The notes beneath the pieces are model-generated. The model was not told where the DNA came from and searched no databases. It saw only the letters and a program-made list of their open reading frames with translations. A stretch of DNA of 64,000 nt, taken from assembly GCF_002216065.1 (NCBI RefSeq), contig NZ_CP022282.1:1302001-1366000 (forward strand), read 5' to 3'. This DNA comes from Chryseobacterium sp. T16E-39. GTDB taxonomy: Bacteria; Bacteroidota; Bacteroidia; Flavobacteriales; Weeksellaceae. Made by a program: the position numbers and the translations under genes. The number at the start of each line of letters is the position of its first letter. Position 1 is the first letter of the stretch. Below are positions 17,261 through 26,338 of this stretch, piece after piece.

Positions 17261-18088
17261 CTATTTCTTTTCCTTTCTTTCTTCAAATGAAGCTTCTGAT
17301 ACCTTTCTACTGTCATAATCCGATTTTGACTCATATCCAATTTTCAGATATTCCAGTTTCTTTGTTGCAGTGTAGGTTAATTCATAATATTGCAGTCTTC
17401 CATCTTTACATTCTGCTCCCGGTGCGCGGTAATCACCACCAAAAGTCTCGGTAGTTGTTCCCGAATCATTTACACCATCAATATCCTCATCTACATATCC
17501 GAATTTCCCAGAATAAGGAAGGTCAGCCCGGTAAGAATTGATTTCTTCCACTTTCATTCCAGCCTTTACGGGGAAACCATTCAGGTTGACAACATCCTTA
17601 TACACTTTGAAAGGATAGATATAATTTTTCTTCTTTAGTTCATTTTCAGCATTAAACTTTTTAACCTGATCATCTGTTATCAATGATTTTCCGCCTTCCA
17701 TATTTCTTGCAGCTATATTTTCTCCTGATTCAAAATCTCTGGCATGATTGAGCTGTTGTGATTTACCTTCCGGGCTATCCAGGTTAAGAAAGAAAATATA
17801 TACTCCGGCAACCTCTTTATTATTGTTTTGCCAGTCATCAACAGCAATTCCCAAATCATCCCATACATAGGCAAGATCCGTATCCCGGCTTGGCTTTCCC
17901 AATACTTTTATCCAATCTTCAATCGGAGTTCCCAATTCTAATTTTTTCCCTTTATAGGTTAACCCACAAGAGTCTATTTTTACAATGGCTTGGGACACAT
18001 CTATGGTTTCTTTTTTCATATTTTGACATTGAAAATTTATTATTGAAAATAAGAGTACTGAAAATATTATTTTTATTTTATTTCTCAT
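17261..18088 (-). CDS. Lipoprotein, DUF7738-like, possible immunity protein
   Basis: 275 residues. A signal peptide ends near FSIINFQCQN, which can serve as a lipobox. The segment CGLTYKGKKLELGTPIEDW ... VLGKPSR, then YVWDDLGIAVDDW, matches a small domain known from proteins near contact-dependent toxins (DUF7738-like by memory, not verified). Charged C-terminus. It follows another lipoprotein gene by two bases, in tandem behind the Het-C-like gene; immunity is a reasonable but unproven function. Confidence 0.6.
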   Translation of the reverse strand: MRNKIKIIFSVLLFSIINFQCQNMKKETIDVSQAIVKIDSCGLTYKGKKLELGTPIEDWIKVLGKPSRDTDLAYVWDDLGIAVDDWQNNNKEVAGVYIFFLNLDSPEGKSQQLNHARDFESGENIAARNMEGGKSLITDDQVKKFNAENELKKKNYIYPFKVYKDVVNLNGFPVKAGMKVEEINSYRADLPYSGKFGYVDEDIDGVNDSGTTTETFGGDYRAPGAECKDGRLQYYELTYTATKKLEYLKIGYESKSDYDSRKVSEASFEERKEKK

Positions 18089-18090
18089 AT

Positions 18091-19011
18091 TTATGTATTA
18101 CTAACAAGGTATATTGTTGAACGGCTATTGTCATAATATCGTCGTAATATTATTTTATTATTAAATGGATTTTTCCACTGCATTAAATTCCTTTGGTCAA
18201 GATTATTATTATAATATTTAAAATCCATACTATTTTTACCAGTTTTCAGCCGATAATAAGCATAACCATATGGATAGAATGAGAAAAAAAAGTGGTTTCC
18301 AGAACTGCCATTTCCTAAAACGGCTTTATCATTTAACTTTAAATTAGTCTCTGTTTGGGCTATATTCTTTGCCCAAAAAGGCTTAAGTCCTTTTTTATTC
18401 TCATAATATTTTTTCAATTCATAATCATACAGACCATATTCTTTACCTTTATAACTAAACAAAATGTAGCCTGAATCTTCAAAACTATAACAAGATATAT
18501 AATTTGAACGAATTTTTCTATCCAGAATCTCTAATTTTATATTTTCTATTCTTTTTTCTTTTATACTGTCATGAGTAAGGTCGTCCTGCAAATTTCCTAA
18601 TGTTGCCCTTATTGAATCAGCAATTTTATATCCATTTATGACCTCAACTTTTTCTCTTCTAGACCATGGGAATGCATATTTATAAACTTCTTCATTGTTG
18701 TATACATAAATATTCTTCTTTTCATCTACCTCAACATTATAGAGGTCACTTTTTTCTTTCCATACCCTTTTAAAATCCCTATTGTAGACAAAAAGAAATT
18801 TGCCGTTGGCCGCATAATAATAGTCTGAATCATATTTTAAGTTTAAAATACTATCATTAATAGAGTCCATTTTAAATCCGGAGCCAGCAAGTTTAGGAAA
18901 AGAGTCCCAATCGGGATGCTTATCTTTTTCAGTCATAGAATAATTACAATTCAAAAGAAGCATCATAAAAAGTATTCCGGTAAGATATTTTATGAAAGAC
19001 ATCAACCTCAT
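18091..19011 (-). CDS. Lipoprotein after Het-C-like gene, candidate immunity protein
   Basis: 306 residues with a lipoprotein signal (GILFMMLLLNCNYSM, Cys near 22). The rest is rich in Tyr, Asn and Lys with beta-propeller-like strands (KFLFVYNRDFKRVW, SGYILFSYKGKEYGLYDYE). No named family. Its start codon overlaps the stop of the Het-C-like gene (ATGA, 19008-19011), which gives tight translational coupling, the common arrangement of effector and immunity pairs. Confidence 0.65.
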   Translation of the reverse strand: MRLMSFIKYLTGILFMMLLLNCNYSMTEKDKHPDWDSFPKLAGSGFKMDSINDSILNLKYDSDYYYAANGKFLFVYNRDFKRVWKEKSDLYNVEVDEKKNIYVYNNEEVYKYAFPWSRREKVEVINGYKIADSIRATLGNLQDDLTHDSIKEKRIENIKLEILDRKIRSNYISCYSFEDSGYILFSYKGKEYGLYDYELKKYYENKKGLKPFWAKNIAQTETNLKLNDKAVLGNGSSGNHFFFSFYPYGYAYYRLKTGKNSMDFKYYNNNLDQRNLMQWKNPFNNKIILRRYYDNSRSTIYLVSNT

Positions 19012-21449
19012 TTGGTGAGCTTTTCAAAATACCCCATGATTTCCTTTATTTTCTTTACACTCTCACTATTCATTTCCAGTAACTCATGTTCTGCATGTTC
19101 GTAAATGGTCCCATATTTCAGATTCTTTACTATGGCAGGATTTCTTGCCACCCAATCAGTAAGGTAGGAATCACTCCATCTCGCATTGGGAGATGACGGA
19201 TGAACAAAATAGGTTTTGGTTGTGTAGTCAGCCAATGCAGCACCATCCATCCCATTTTTAAACCTTGTTGTTACCTCTTTTACCGCTATTTTTGCCAACT
19301 CTGCGCTGATCTTATTAAGAGGATGGGAATAGCTGTCTTTTGCAATCTGAGAGTGAGAAGGGTTAACCCCATAATTGGTATTCATATGAGATTGCGCTTC
19401 GGGAATAACCTCATCAAAAGAACCCAGCACCAGATTAAAAACAAGTTTTGGAAAAAAGGCCATAATTTGTCCTGTATATCCCATTCCTTTTTGAAGGTTC
19501 TCAGCACTGCGAGCCCCTAATTTCTCAAAGAAATCTCTTGACATCCACTCTTTGTTATCTGCATTCTGATATTCCTGAGCAAGAAAATCCTGAAATTTCA
19601 GAAATTGATTAAACCATGATAACCAGGTAGCATAATCCACCCCTAAATAACTGGCACTTTTCTCTGCCTTGTCAGATTTTTGTCCTTTACCAAGATCTTC
19701 CAGTACACTGATAATAAATTTTTCAGCGAGAGACCTCTGTCCCGGCACCCGTCTTTTATACTCTTTAATGGTAGGATCAAACAGGAGATCACCCATTTTA
19801 GGACCGACACTGGCCATCGTATCATCTGTTAAAAACCTGCCGCTAACTACCGGAATTTCAGTATATGGTTTTCCTTTGTAATAAGACACCCACGGATAGG
19901 CATCGACTCCTAATCTCCTCAAAGAGATTTCTACAAAATTAGTATGTGAAAAATAATCTTCTAAAACATGCAGTGCCCCTCCAAGATGTCTGAAGCCTTC
20001 CGGTGTTCCTCTTTTAGAAGCGGCCAGCTTAAGTTGCTCTTTTACATAGCTAACAGAAGACGGACGTTCCGGAAAATCTTTCCAAAAGAAAGAGGACATA
20101 TTTTTAGTGGCATCTATTTTCCAGGATTGGCCATTATCTCCGGCATAAAGTTTTTTCTCCCTACCCGTTCCATCATACATAAAAGAAATCACTTTTCCTT
20201 TATCATCTGTAGCATCAGATTCATCAGCCAGCCCATAGGGATTATCAATATGTTCCTCGGGACGATAAATTCCCAGAATATCTTTGGTAAGGCCTCCAAA
20301 TTCTTTGTTAAATTTTTCTTCCAGGGTTTTATAATCGTCTGCAGGATTTTTTCCTGAATCTTTCAATGGATCAAAAACAAATTCTCTGATGGCTAAAATC
20401 TTGATCAATTGCACCCATCCTTCATGAGAAAGCTGCATCGGACTGACCTCTTTGATCACCTTATTTTTCTGGGCCTTAATTGCAGCATTAGTACCCCTCA
20501 CTGTAATTTTTACAATGACCTGGGAAAAATCCCTTAACCAGTTTCCAAAATAAATTTTACGAACCTGATCTTCTGTATACAGTTCCTTTGAAACCAACGC
20601 TTCAAACTCTATATCTCCATGGGCAAATGCCGCATTTTTATTATGTTTACGATTCCTTCCCGCTCCGTAATTGGAGATATCATCCGTCGGATCTTCATCA
20701 TACTGCCTGTCTTCTTCTACATACGCTGTCACCTTGGAGTGTAGAGTTGAAAAATCGATAATAAGATCACCTTTAAAAGTCGGAAGCTCAGCTTTAGCAA
20801 ATTTCAGTTGTGATTCTTTAAAAATATCGAATCTGAACAGATAGTAAGCAAATTTTGCTCCTTCGTCTATAACATCTGTATCAGGAATTCCGTTCGAAGT
20901 CAGTTCTGTACGGAGAAGATTGTCAATATGATGTCCATATTCCTCAACAAGAGCTGCCATCAGCTCTGCCCTTTTATCATTGTCCTTTGTTGCGTCTTCT
21001 ACAAACTTTTCGTTAACAATGATTACTTTTCTTTTATTGCTGTAGCCGGCAGGACCTCCTCTTCTTCCTACCAACCCTTTAGAAACAATAATTTCCGGAG
21101 CTTTGATCTTGTTGTCACTTAAATCTCTATAAAGCCTGCTTAATGCCTCTGCATCAATCTCATATCCAAAAATCTGTGTCATAAAGAGCATAAATGTGAT
21201 CTCTCCAAGTTCTTTTGCGAGACTCATCAGTTGCTCATGAGCATAGGTACTTTCCAGTTTATATTCACTTTTCTGAATATCTATCGGAGGAGGTATAAAT
21301 TTTTCAGGATCTCCATAAACCACTCCGCCCTCTTTTCCGATCTGAATGACTTTGCTTCCTATATTTTCAATATTATCTTTAGAGTATCTTTTATAATCTC
21401 CGCCAACAATTTTGGTAATATTCCCTTTAACAATTCTTGTTCTGCTCAT
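19008..21449 (-). CDS. Het-C-like T6SS effector candidate
   Basis: 813 residues, no signal peptide. An N-terminal region (about 60-210) contains LVEEYGHHIDNLLR, similar to metallopeptidase zinc motifs. From about 265 on it matches Het-C family proteins: KHNKNAAFAHGDIEFEAL, YFGNWLRDFSQV, and then ALHVLEDYFSHTNFVEISL with clustered His/Asp typical of the Het-C / phospholipase-C-like zinc fold. Bacterial Het-C proteins are linked to T6SS loci. It is encoded 11 bases after vgrG and coupled to a lipoprotein gene, so a VgrG-delivered toxin is likely. Confidence 0.75.
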   Translation of the reverse strand: MSRTRIVKGNITKIVGGDYKRYSKDNIENIGSKVIQIGKEGGVVYGDPEKFIPPPIDIQKSEYKLESTYAHEQLMSLAKELGEITFMLFMTQIFGYEIDAEALSRLYRDLSDNKIKAPEIIVSKGLVGRRGGPAGYSNKRKVIIVNEKFVEDATKDNDKRAELMAALVEEYGHHIDNLLRTELTSNGIPDTDVIDEGAKFAYYLFRFDIFKESQLKFAKAELPTFKGDLIIDFSTLHSKVTAYVEEDRQYDEDPTDDISNYGAGRNRKHNKNAAFAHGDIEFEALVSKELYTEDQVRKIYFGNWLRDFSQVIVKITVRGTNAAIKAQKNKVIKEVSPMQLSHEGWVQLIKILAIREFVFDPLKDSGKNPADDYKTLEEKFNKEFGGLTKDILGIYRPEEHIDNPYGLADESDATDDKGKVISFMYDGTGREKKLYAGDNGQSWKIDATKNMSSFFWKDFPERPSSVSYVKEQLKLAASKRGTPEGFRHLGGALHVLEDYFSHTNFVEISLRRLGVDAYPWVSYYKGKPYTEIPVVSGRFLTDDTMASVGPKMGDLLFDPTIKEYKRRVPGQRSLAEKFIISVLEDLGKGQKSDKAEKSASYLGVDYATWLSWFNQFLKFQDFLAQEYQNADNKEWMSRDFFEKLGARSAENLQKGMGYTGQIMAFFPKLVFNLVLGSFDEVIPEAQSHMNTNYGVNPSHSQIAKDSYSHPLNKISAELAKIAVKEVTTRFKNGMDGAALADYTTKTYFVHPSSPNARWSDSYLTDWVARNPAIVKNLKYGTIYEHAEHELLEMNSESVKKIKEIMGYFEKLTK

Positions 21450-21460
21450 GGTGTAATGAT

Positions 21461-23398
21461 TTAAAAATTATTACCTTTCTCTGAGCTGTTATTCTTTACC
21501 GTTTTATCAGAATGCTGTTCATTGGTGCCCGAACTATGTGTTGTGATCTTTCCGTCACTTACTTCACTTCTCTCTTTCTTTGTCTCACTGTGCACGTCCC
21601 CGTCTATAATTTCTGTAAGTTTCCCAGTAATCATCATACTTGCATCACCCACAACAGAAGTTATTTTCATAGCACCAACACTCTGTGTGTCGTTCATGGT
21701 AACAGATTCTGTTTTGTTCATACCCACTATATTACTCTGGTCAGCACCTACGGTAGTACTCATATTCTGGCCTACACTGATCGTAAGGTTTTCTCCTGCT
21801 ATAAAGTTCATATTTTTGGGGGCGCTTACGGTAATATTTCCTTTACCATCCATAAAGTAGGAATTTCCACTTGGATCTTCGATGAAGATACTTCCTTCCG
21901 TATCATTGAAGATCACTTTATTTCCGCTTCTCGTCTGGATAGATTTAATATGATTTTCTATTCCGCCACCTAAAGCTACCTGCCCATGAAACATTCCTCC
22001 CATAGCGAAAGGAAAGTCCGGATGATGGTATTCAAAGCCAACCATGACCTGATCCCCAACCTCGGGAACTGCTACAAACCCTCTGTTTTGAGTGATTTGA
22101 TCCGTACCCCCGGCATCGGGACTCATCATTCTTATATAGTGAGTGGTATTATTCTGCTGCCAGTCAAACTGTACTTTTATACGCCCTTGATTTAATGGAT
22201 CGGTATTTGAGATAACCGTTGCAATCTGAGGGACTGCATTGGGGATTTCAAAATCGGGTTTAGGCATAAAACCGGTTCCTTCTGCAATTGCTTCAAACGA
22301 TCCTGTATAATATCCTCTGGCATCCACTTCATGACACGTTTCGGTGATCATTAATTTAGTAAAATGTGAGGTTTGGTTGGTGTCCGGCTTCCTCATTTCA
22401 ATATCTGCAGTACATCCGGGATATAAAAAGGGAACTGTGGTATCACCTGAAACAGTAAAAACCTGAACAGCGGCACTTCCGGCAGCACTTTTCTGCGATT
22501 GGTCTACGTCTATGGAAATATTTGCATTAATAGGAGCCGGAGTTAATGACCGGCTTGTAAAAATACTGTCATTAAGCTGATAAGCGTTTGAGGCGAGCTC
22601 TCCAAGATGTTTAATGTTTGTGGCAGTACTTAACATCTTTGTATGTCCGGCACTGTCATATCCAAAAAACTCAGGTTTGGTATGCACCGCACTCATCTCC
22701 ACCTGTACATTGCTTACATTACTGCCATAAATAAGCTGTACTGCTTTTTCTGCCGGAGGAAGATTCCCGAAACGAAGAACATATCCATCATAATAAAACT
22801 GTTCTCCATATGCTTCTGCTATTCTGGCCAGATAATTATAATGGGTTTCATTGTACTGGGCACTGTAATTTATATAACTTTTATTACGGCTGTCTACTTT
22901 ATAGTCAAACTTCCCTGAAGATGAACCTAAAGTCTCTTTGATCACATTTTCAGCAATAATTCCTGTATTTACAGATTGATCACCTCCGAAACTTTGTGTA
23001 TGAGGAGCAGAATCCATCAGTATTGTAGGACTTTTACCTTTTAGAATAATATTTCCCAGGCTCATTTTATCCTGGCTAAAGGCTACTTTTGTAATAATCC
23101 CGACAAAACTCCTTTCCGGGCTCTCATTTTCTGCATCTTTATACCTGAATGTTACCGTTAAACGCTGTCCTAAGAATTTTTGACTCTCCAAAAGATTATG
23201 ATTTTGAGCTTTCCCCAAAGAATCATGAGCCAATGTGAGTTCAAAATTATGGTGTGTTTTTGCGCTTTGCTCTAGTTTGAAATGTTTAAAATGCTTGATT
23301 ATATGGCCATCTATCACAATATCCAACTTTATCACACGGTTAATGCCTGCAATATTATTCTCTGAAATTTTTTCTGAGTTGGAAATACTTTTTTTCAT
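21461..23398 (-). CDS. vgrG: Type VI secretion tip protein VgrG
   Basis: 645 residues. The N-terminal two-thirds are the gp27-like hub domains (KHFKLEQSAKTHHNFELTLA; YLARIAEAYGEQFYYDG), followed by the gp5 OB fold (VISNTDPLNQGRIKVQFDW; GFVAVPEVGDQVMVGFEY) and a repetitive beta-helix (NMNFIAGENLTISVGQNMS and similar). The last 50 residues are hydrophilic and His/Ser/Lys-rich. It would form the trimeric spike that pierces target cells. It is the first gene of a nine-gene leftward operon; the sheath, tube and membrane complex must be encoded elsewhere. Confidence 0.92.
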   Translation of the reverse strand: MKKSISNSEKISENNIAGINRVIKLDIVIDGHIIKHFKHFKLEQSAKTHHNFELTLAHDSLGKAQNHNLLESQKFLGQRLTVTFRYKDAENESPERSFVGIITKVAFSQDKMSLGNIILKGKSPTILMDSAPHTQSFGGDQSVNTGIIAENVIKETLGSSSGKFDYKVDSRNKSYINYSAQYNETHYNYLARIAEAYGEQFYYDGYVLRFGNLPPAEKAVQLIYGSNVSNVQVEMSAVHTKPEFFGYDSAGHTKMLSTATNIKHLGELASNAYQLNDSIFTSRSLTPAPINANISIDVDQSQKSAAGSAAVQVFTVSGDTTVPFLYPGCTADIEMRKPDTNQTSHFTKLMITETCHEVDARGYYTGSFEAIAEGTGFMPKPDFEIPNAVPQIATVISNTDPLNQGRIKVQFDWQQNNTTHYIRMMSPDAGGTDQITQNRGFVAVPEVGDQVMVGFEYHHPDFPFAMGGMFHGQVALGGGIENHIKSIQTRSGNKVIFNDTEGSIFIEDPSGNSYFMDGKGNITVSAPKNMNFIAGENLTISVGQNMSTTVGADQSNIVGMNKTESVTMNDTQSVGAMKITSVVGDASMMITGKLTEIIDGDVHSETKKERSEVSDGKITTHSSGTNEQHSDKTVKNNSSEKGNNF

Positions 23399-23698
23399 GA
23401 GTGCTATTTCACGAAATATAGAAAGATTTTATCTTTTCAAATAATTTTACTGTAAAAATCTAAAAAATTGTAGTAGAAGTACGATTTTATTAATCAATTA
23501 TGTTAAATTGATTAAAATTATTCTAACCATCATTATAACAAAGAATTTTTGCTTACGATTAATATTTAAGAAAAATACTCCATTTTTTTTAAAATATTTT
23601 TATCCCAAAAGGAAAACTTATATTAAAAAGAAAAAACTCCCTCTAGCAGGAGTTTTCTTAATCAAACAATTTATGCTCATTTCATTTTTCCCTTTGCG
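23399..23698. other. Intergenic region upstream of vgrG
   Basis: 300 AT-rich bases without a credible gene. The vgrG promoter should lie in the left part, but I could not place a clear TTG/TAnnTTTG pair. The right end holds the terminator of the lyase-like gene. Confidence 0.4.
23624..23660 (-). terminator. Intrinsic terminator of lyase-like gene
   Basis: On the minus strand, AAAACTCCTG / AGGGAGTTTTTTC forms a stem followed by TTTTTCTTTTT, 40 bases after the stop at 23699. Confidence 0.65.
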
Positions 23699-25285
23699 TT
23701 AATTAGTGTAATTGAGAATCAATTTTCTAAGAGAATCATTACTTTTTTGTAAATCGGACTGTTTCTTTTCCAACCAGGCTTTTTTACTACTGATATCTTT
23801 TAATCCGTTATCGATCATACTTTGTACAGCAGTTGGCGCAGGCATTCCAAGACCTACTTTACGGGTTACGATTTGTACAGGATCCAAAGCCTCCTGAAGT
23901 TCACCGTTTGTAATATTGAGCTTCTGATTTCTTTTCGCTGCCACATTTTTTATCATGTCTATCGTAATTTTATCAGCGGTTTTCTTTTCTGTAATAGCAA
24001 GATTGACCACATCTGCTATGATTTCGTGCGCATCTCTAAAATCTATATCGTTTTTTCTAACAAGAAGATCCGCAAGGTCAGTCATCGTAGAAAAATTTTC
24101 TCTTGCATATTTCAGCATCTGCTCTTTATTGACCTGAAGTGTTTTAGTAAGTCCTGTCATTGCATGTGTAGCTGCCAAAACAGCATCCAGTGATTTTGGT
24201 TCCAGCGGTGATCGTGTACCACTATGCTGATATTCTACCGCATTAACCGAAGTAAGAATTGACATCAGCTGTCCCACCGAATTAGCCGCTGCTTTTCTGC
24301 TGCGCTCCAGGGCATCAGGATTTTTTTTCTGTGGCATCATACTGCTGATTCCTGCAAATGCATCATTAAGCTCTACAGATCTGTATTCATCAGTGCTCCA
24401 AAGTTGTATTTCCGATGCAAAACGACTTAAGGAACTCATATAGATCGCATTATCGGAAGCAAATTCCGAAATATGATCCCATCCTGCTACTCCTTCTATC
24501 GTATTAGATACAAGACCTTTAAAGCCTAACAATTCTCCAACACGTGCTCGGTTTATAGGCCAGCTTGTCCCTCCGGTCGCTCCTGCACCTAAAGGACATT
24601 CATCCATTCTTGTATAAAGTTCAATATAGCGATCCAGGGATTTTGAAAAACTTTCATCAATGGCTGTAAGGTAATGCGCAAACGTTATAGGCTGTGCTTC
24701 CTTACGATGAGTATAAGCTACCATAACAGTATTCAGATGGCCTGAAGCCTTAGATAAAAGTTCAATCCGGAACTGTATCAATGAGCTGATAATATCCAAT
24801 AGCCTATCCCGTAAAAACATTCTGTTGGTCGTATTATCCATATCATTTCTACTTCTCCCTATATGCATTTTACCCCCTAAGTTTCCTATTTCTTTTATTA
24901 AAGCTGATTCATAGGGCAGATAAAGACGGAGAGCAGGATCATTTTCAGCAAGTTCATCAACATTTTGTAATCCCTTAAGTATTTTTTTTGCTTCATCTTT
25001 AGAAATAATGTTTTGCTCAGCGAGCATAATGACATAGCCTTTATGAAGGTAACTTTGATAGGGAAACATAGCATCAGCTAAGGTTTCATTTTTTGTTTCG
25101 TAATCATATAGTTCCTGAAACTCTGGTGCTTTAGCAACCGAAGTTCTTCCGATGCGGCTTGCATCCTGTAAGGAATTGTTTCCATTGGGATTTGTTTCTG
25201 CTTTCTTCACTAGCTGAGCATTCGTATTTTTTGAGAATAAAAGGAAGATTCCTATTGTTACTATCTTTAAGGGGGCATGATGCAT
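23699..25285 (-). CDS. Exported argininosuccinate-lyase-like enzyme
   Basis: 528 residues from the chosen Met at 25285. This start yields a clear Sec signal peptide (MHHAPLKIVTIGIFLLFSK...NAQ). The mature part is a fumarase/aspartase superfamily protein of the ArgH type: GGKMHIGRSRNDM, the ECPLGAGATGGTSWP loop and the signature GISSMMPQKKNPDALE with the catalytic loop Ser. Normal ArgH proteins (about 430-460 residues) are cytoplasmic, so export suggests a different job, perhaps lyase activity on scavenged substrates. No arginine-biosynthesis genes are adjacent. A longer start at 25357 would hide the signal peptide. Confidence 0.8.
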   Translation of the reverse strand: MHHAPLKIVTIGIFLLFSKNTNAQLVKKAETNPNGNNSLQDASRIGRTSVAKAPEFQELYDYETKNETLADAMFPYQSYLHKGYVIMLAEQNIISKDEAKKILKGLQNVDELAENDPALRLYLPYESALIKEIGNLGGKMHIGRSRNDMDNTTNRMFLRDRLLDIISSLIQFRIELLSKASGHLNTVMVAYTHRKEAQPITFAHYLTAIDESFSKSLDRYIELYTRMDECPLGAGATGGTSWPINRARVGELLGFKGLVSNTIEGVAGWDHISEFASDNAIYMSSLSRFASEIQLWSTDEYRSVELNDAFAGISSMMPQKKNPDALERSRKAAANSVGQLMSILTSVNAVEYQHSGTRSPLEPKSLDAVLAATHAMTGLTKTLQVNKEQMLKYARENFSTMTDLADLLVRKNDIDFRDAHEIIADVVNLAITEKKTADKITIDMIKNVAAKRNQKLNITNGELQEALDPVQIVTRKVGLGMPAPTAVQSMIDNGLKDISSKKAWLEKKQSDLQKSNDSLRKLILNYTN

Positions 25286-25470
25286 AAAGTGTTTATATAT
25301 TTTAATTATTATTTTGAGTCTATTATAATTAGAAACTTCTATTATCAACACTTTCAATACAAGTTCCTGGTACAGTTAAAACTAAAAGCTCTATCACAAA
25401 AGTAAAAAGAAAAACCTAAATAAAGCAACATTGTTGCGTTAAAATATTACAAACTGACCGCATTATATAA

Positions 25471-25508
25471 GGAAGACCCTTACAAATTTTGTAAGGGTCT
25501 TCTTTTAT
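25471..25508. terminator. Long hairpin terminator between lyase and pgl genes
   Basis: A near-perfect 15-bp stem GAAGACCCTTACAAA / TTTGTAAGGGTCTTC with T4 on the plus side and a weaker T-rich tail on the minus side. It probably ends the gnd-zwf-pgl transcript from the right. Confidence 0.6.
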
Positions 25509-25601
25509 CATTGCCAGATTCAGCTAGTCGGGAAAAAGTAAAATCATTTTTCCGGAAAATTCTTTTTTTATATCTCAACAGTAAGCATATTCCTCTTTAA
25601 T

Positions 25602-26312
25602 TTACCCTCTCGCTTTTTCATCTGTAAAGAACTGAAATCCATCTTTTTTCTCAATAAGCTGCATTGGATATAACTTTGGATTATATGCTCCATTCAATAT
25701 TTCATTCAGTGCATGTTTTTTTGACTCCCCAAAGGCAACTACCAATATATTTTCAGCTTTATTGATCAACGGTGCGGTCAAAGTAATTCTGAACATTTCC
25801 TGAGGCTTCAGATAATAGGCAGAAACCCACTTCTCATTTTCATCAAGGACTTCTTCTCCTGGAAATAAAGAAGCCGTATGCCCATCATCTCCCATTCCTA
25901 AAAGAATAAAATCAAAAATACCTTTATCACCAAGGACATTTCGTATCTCTTTTTCATATAATACAGCATAATTTTCGGGAGATATTCCATCCTGATACAT
26001 TGGGAAAATATGGTCTTTACTCACCGGAACTTTATCCAACAGTGTTTCAAAAGTCATCCGTGCATTGCTTTTGTCATCATGTAAAGGAACCCAACGCTCA
26101 TCCACCCAAAAGAAATACACCTTATTCCATTCGATTTTTTCTGCATATTCCTGGGTGGCCAACAAACTGAAAATGGCTTTTGGAGAAGAACCTCCGCTTA
26201 ATGCAACTACAAAACGGTTATTTTTTTCAATAGACTTCTTTGAAAGATCAACAAAAGTATCAGCTGCTTTTTTATAGAGCTTCTCTAGATCTTCAAATAC
26301 GGTAATATTCAT
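25602..26312 (-). CDS. pgl: 6-phosphogluconolactonase (DevB type)
   Basis: 236 residues from Met at 26312 (MNITVFEDLEKLYKK); an upstream Met would overlap the zwf stop codon. DevB/SOL-type motifs are present: VVALSGGSSPKAIFSLL, VYFFWVDERWVPLHDDKSN and FDFILLGMGDDGHTASLFPG. It hydrolyses 6-phosphogluconolactone to 6-phosphogluconate, the second step of the oxidative pentose phosphate pathway, in the cytoplasm. It is the last gene of the gnd-zwf-pgl operon. Confidence 0.95.
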   Translation of the reverse strand: MNITVFEDLEKLYKKAADTFVDLSKKSIEKNNRFVVALSGGSSPKAIFSLLATQEYAEKIEWNKVYFFWVDERWVPLHDDKSNARMTFETLLDKVPVSKDHIFPMYQDGISPENYAVLYEKEIRNVLGDKGIFDFILLGMGDDGHTASLFPGEEVLDENEKWVSAYYLKPQEMFRITLTAPLINKAENILVVAFGESKKHALNEILNGAYNPKLYPMQLIEKKDGFQFFTDEKARG

Positions 26313-26338
26313 CTTTATTCTATTTAAATTATATTGTA

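Noticed and set aside
21512..21973. Long antisense frames inside vgrG
   Set aside because: Shadow of the strongly supported vgrG coding strand; no domains.
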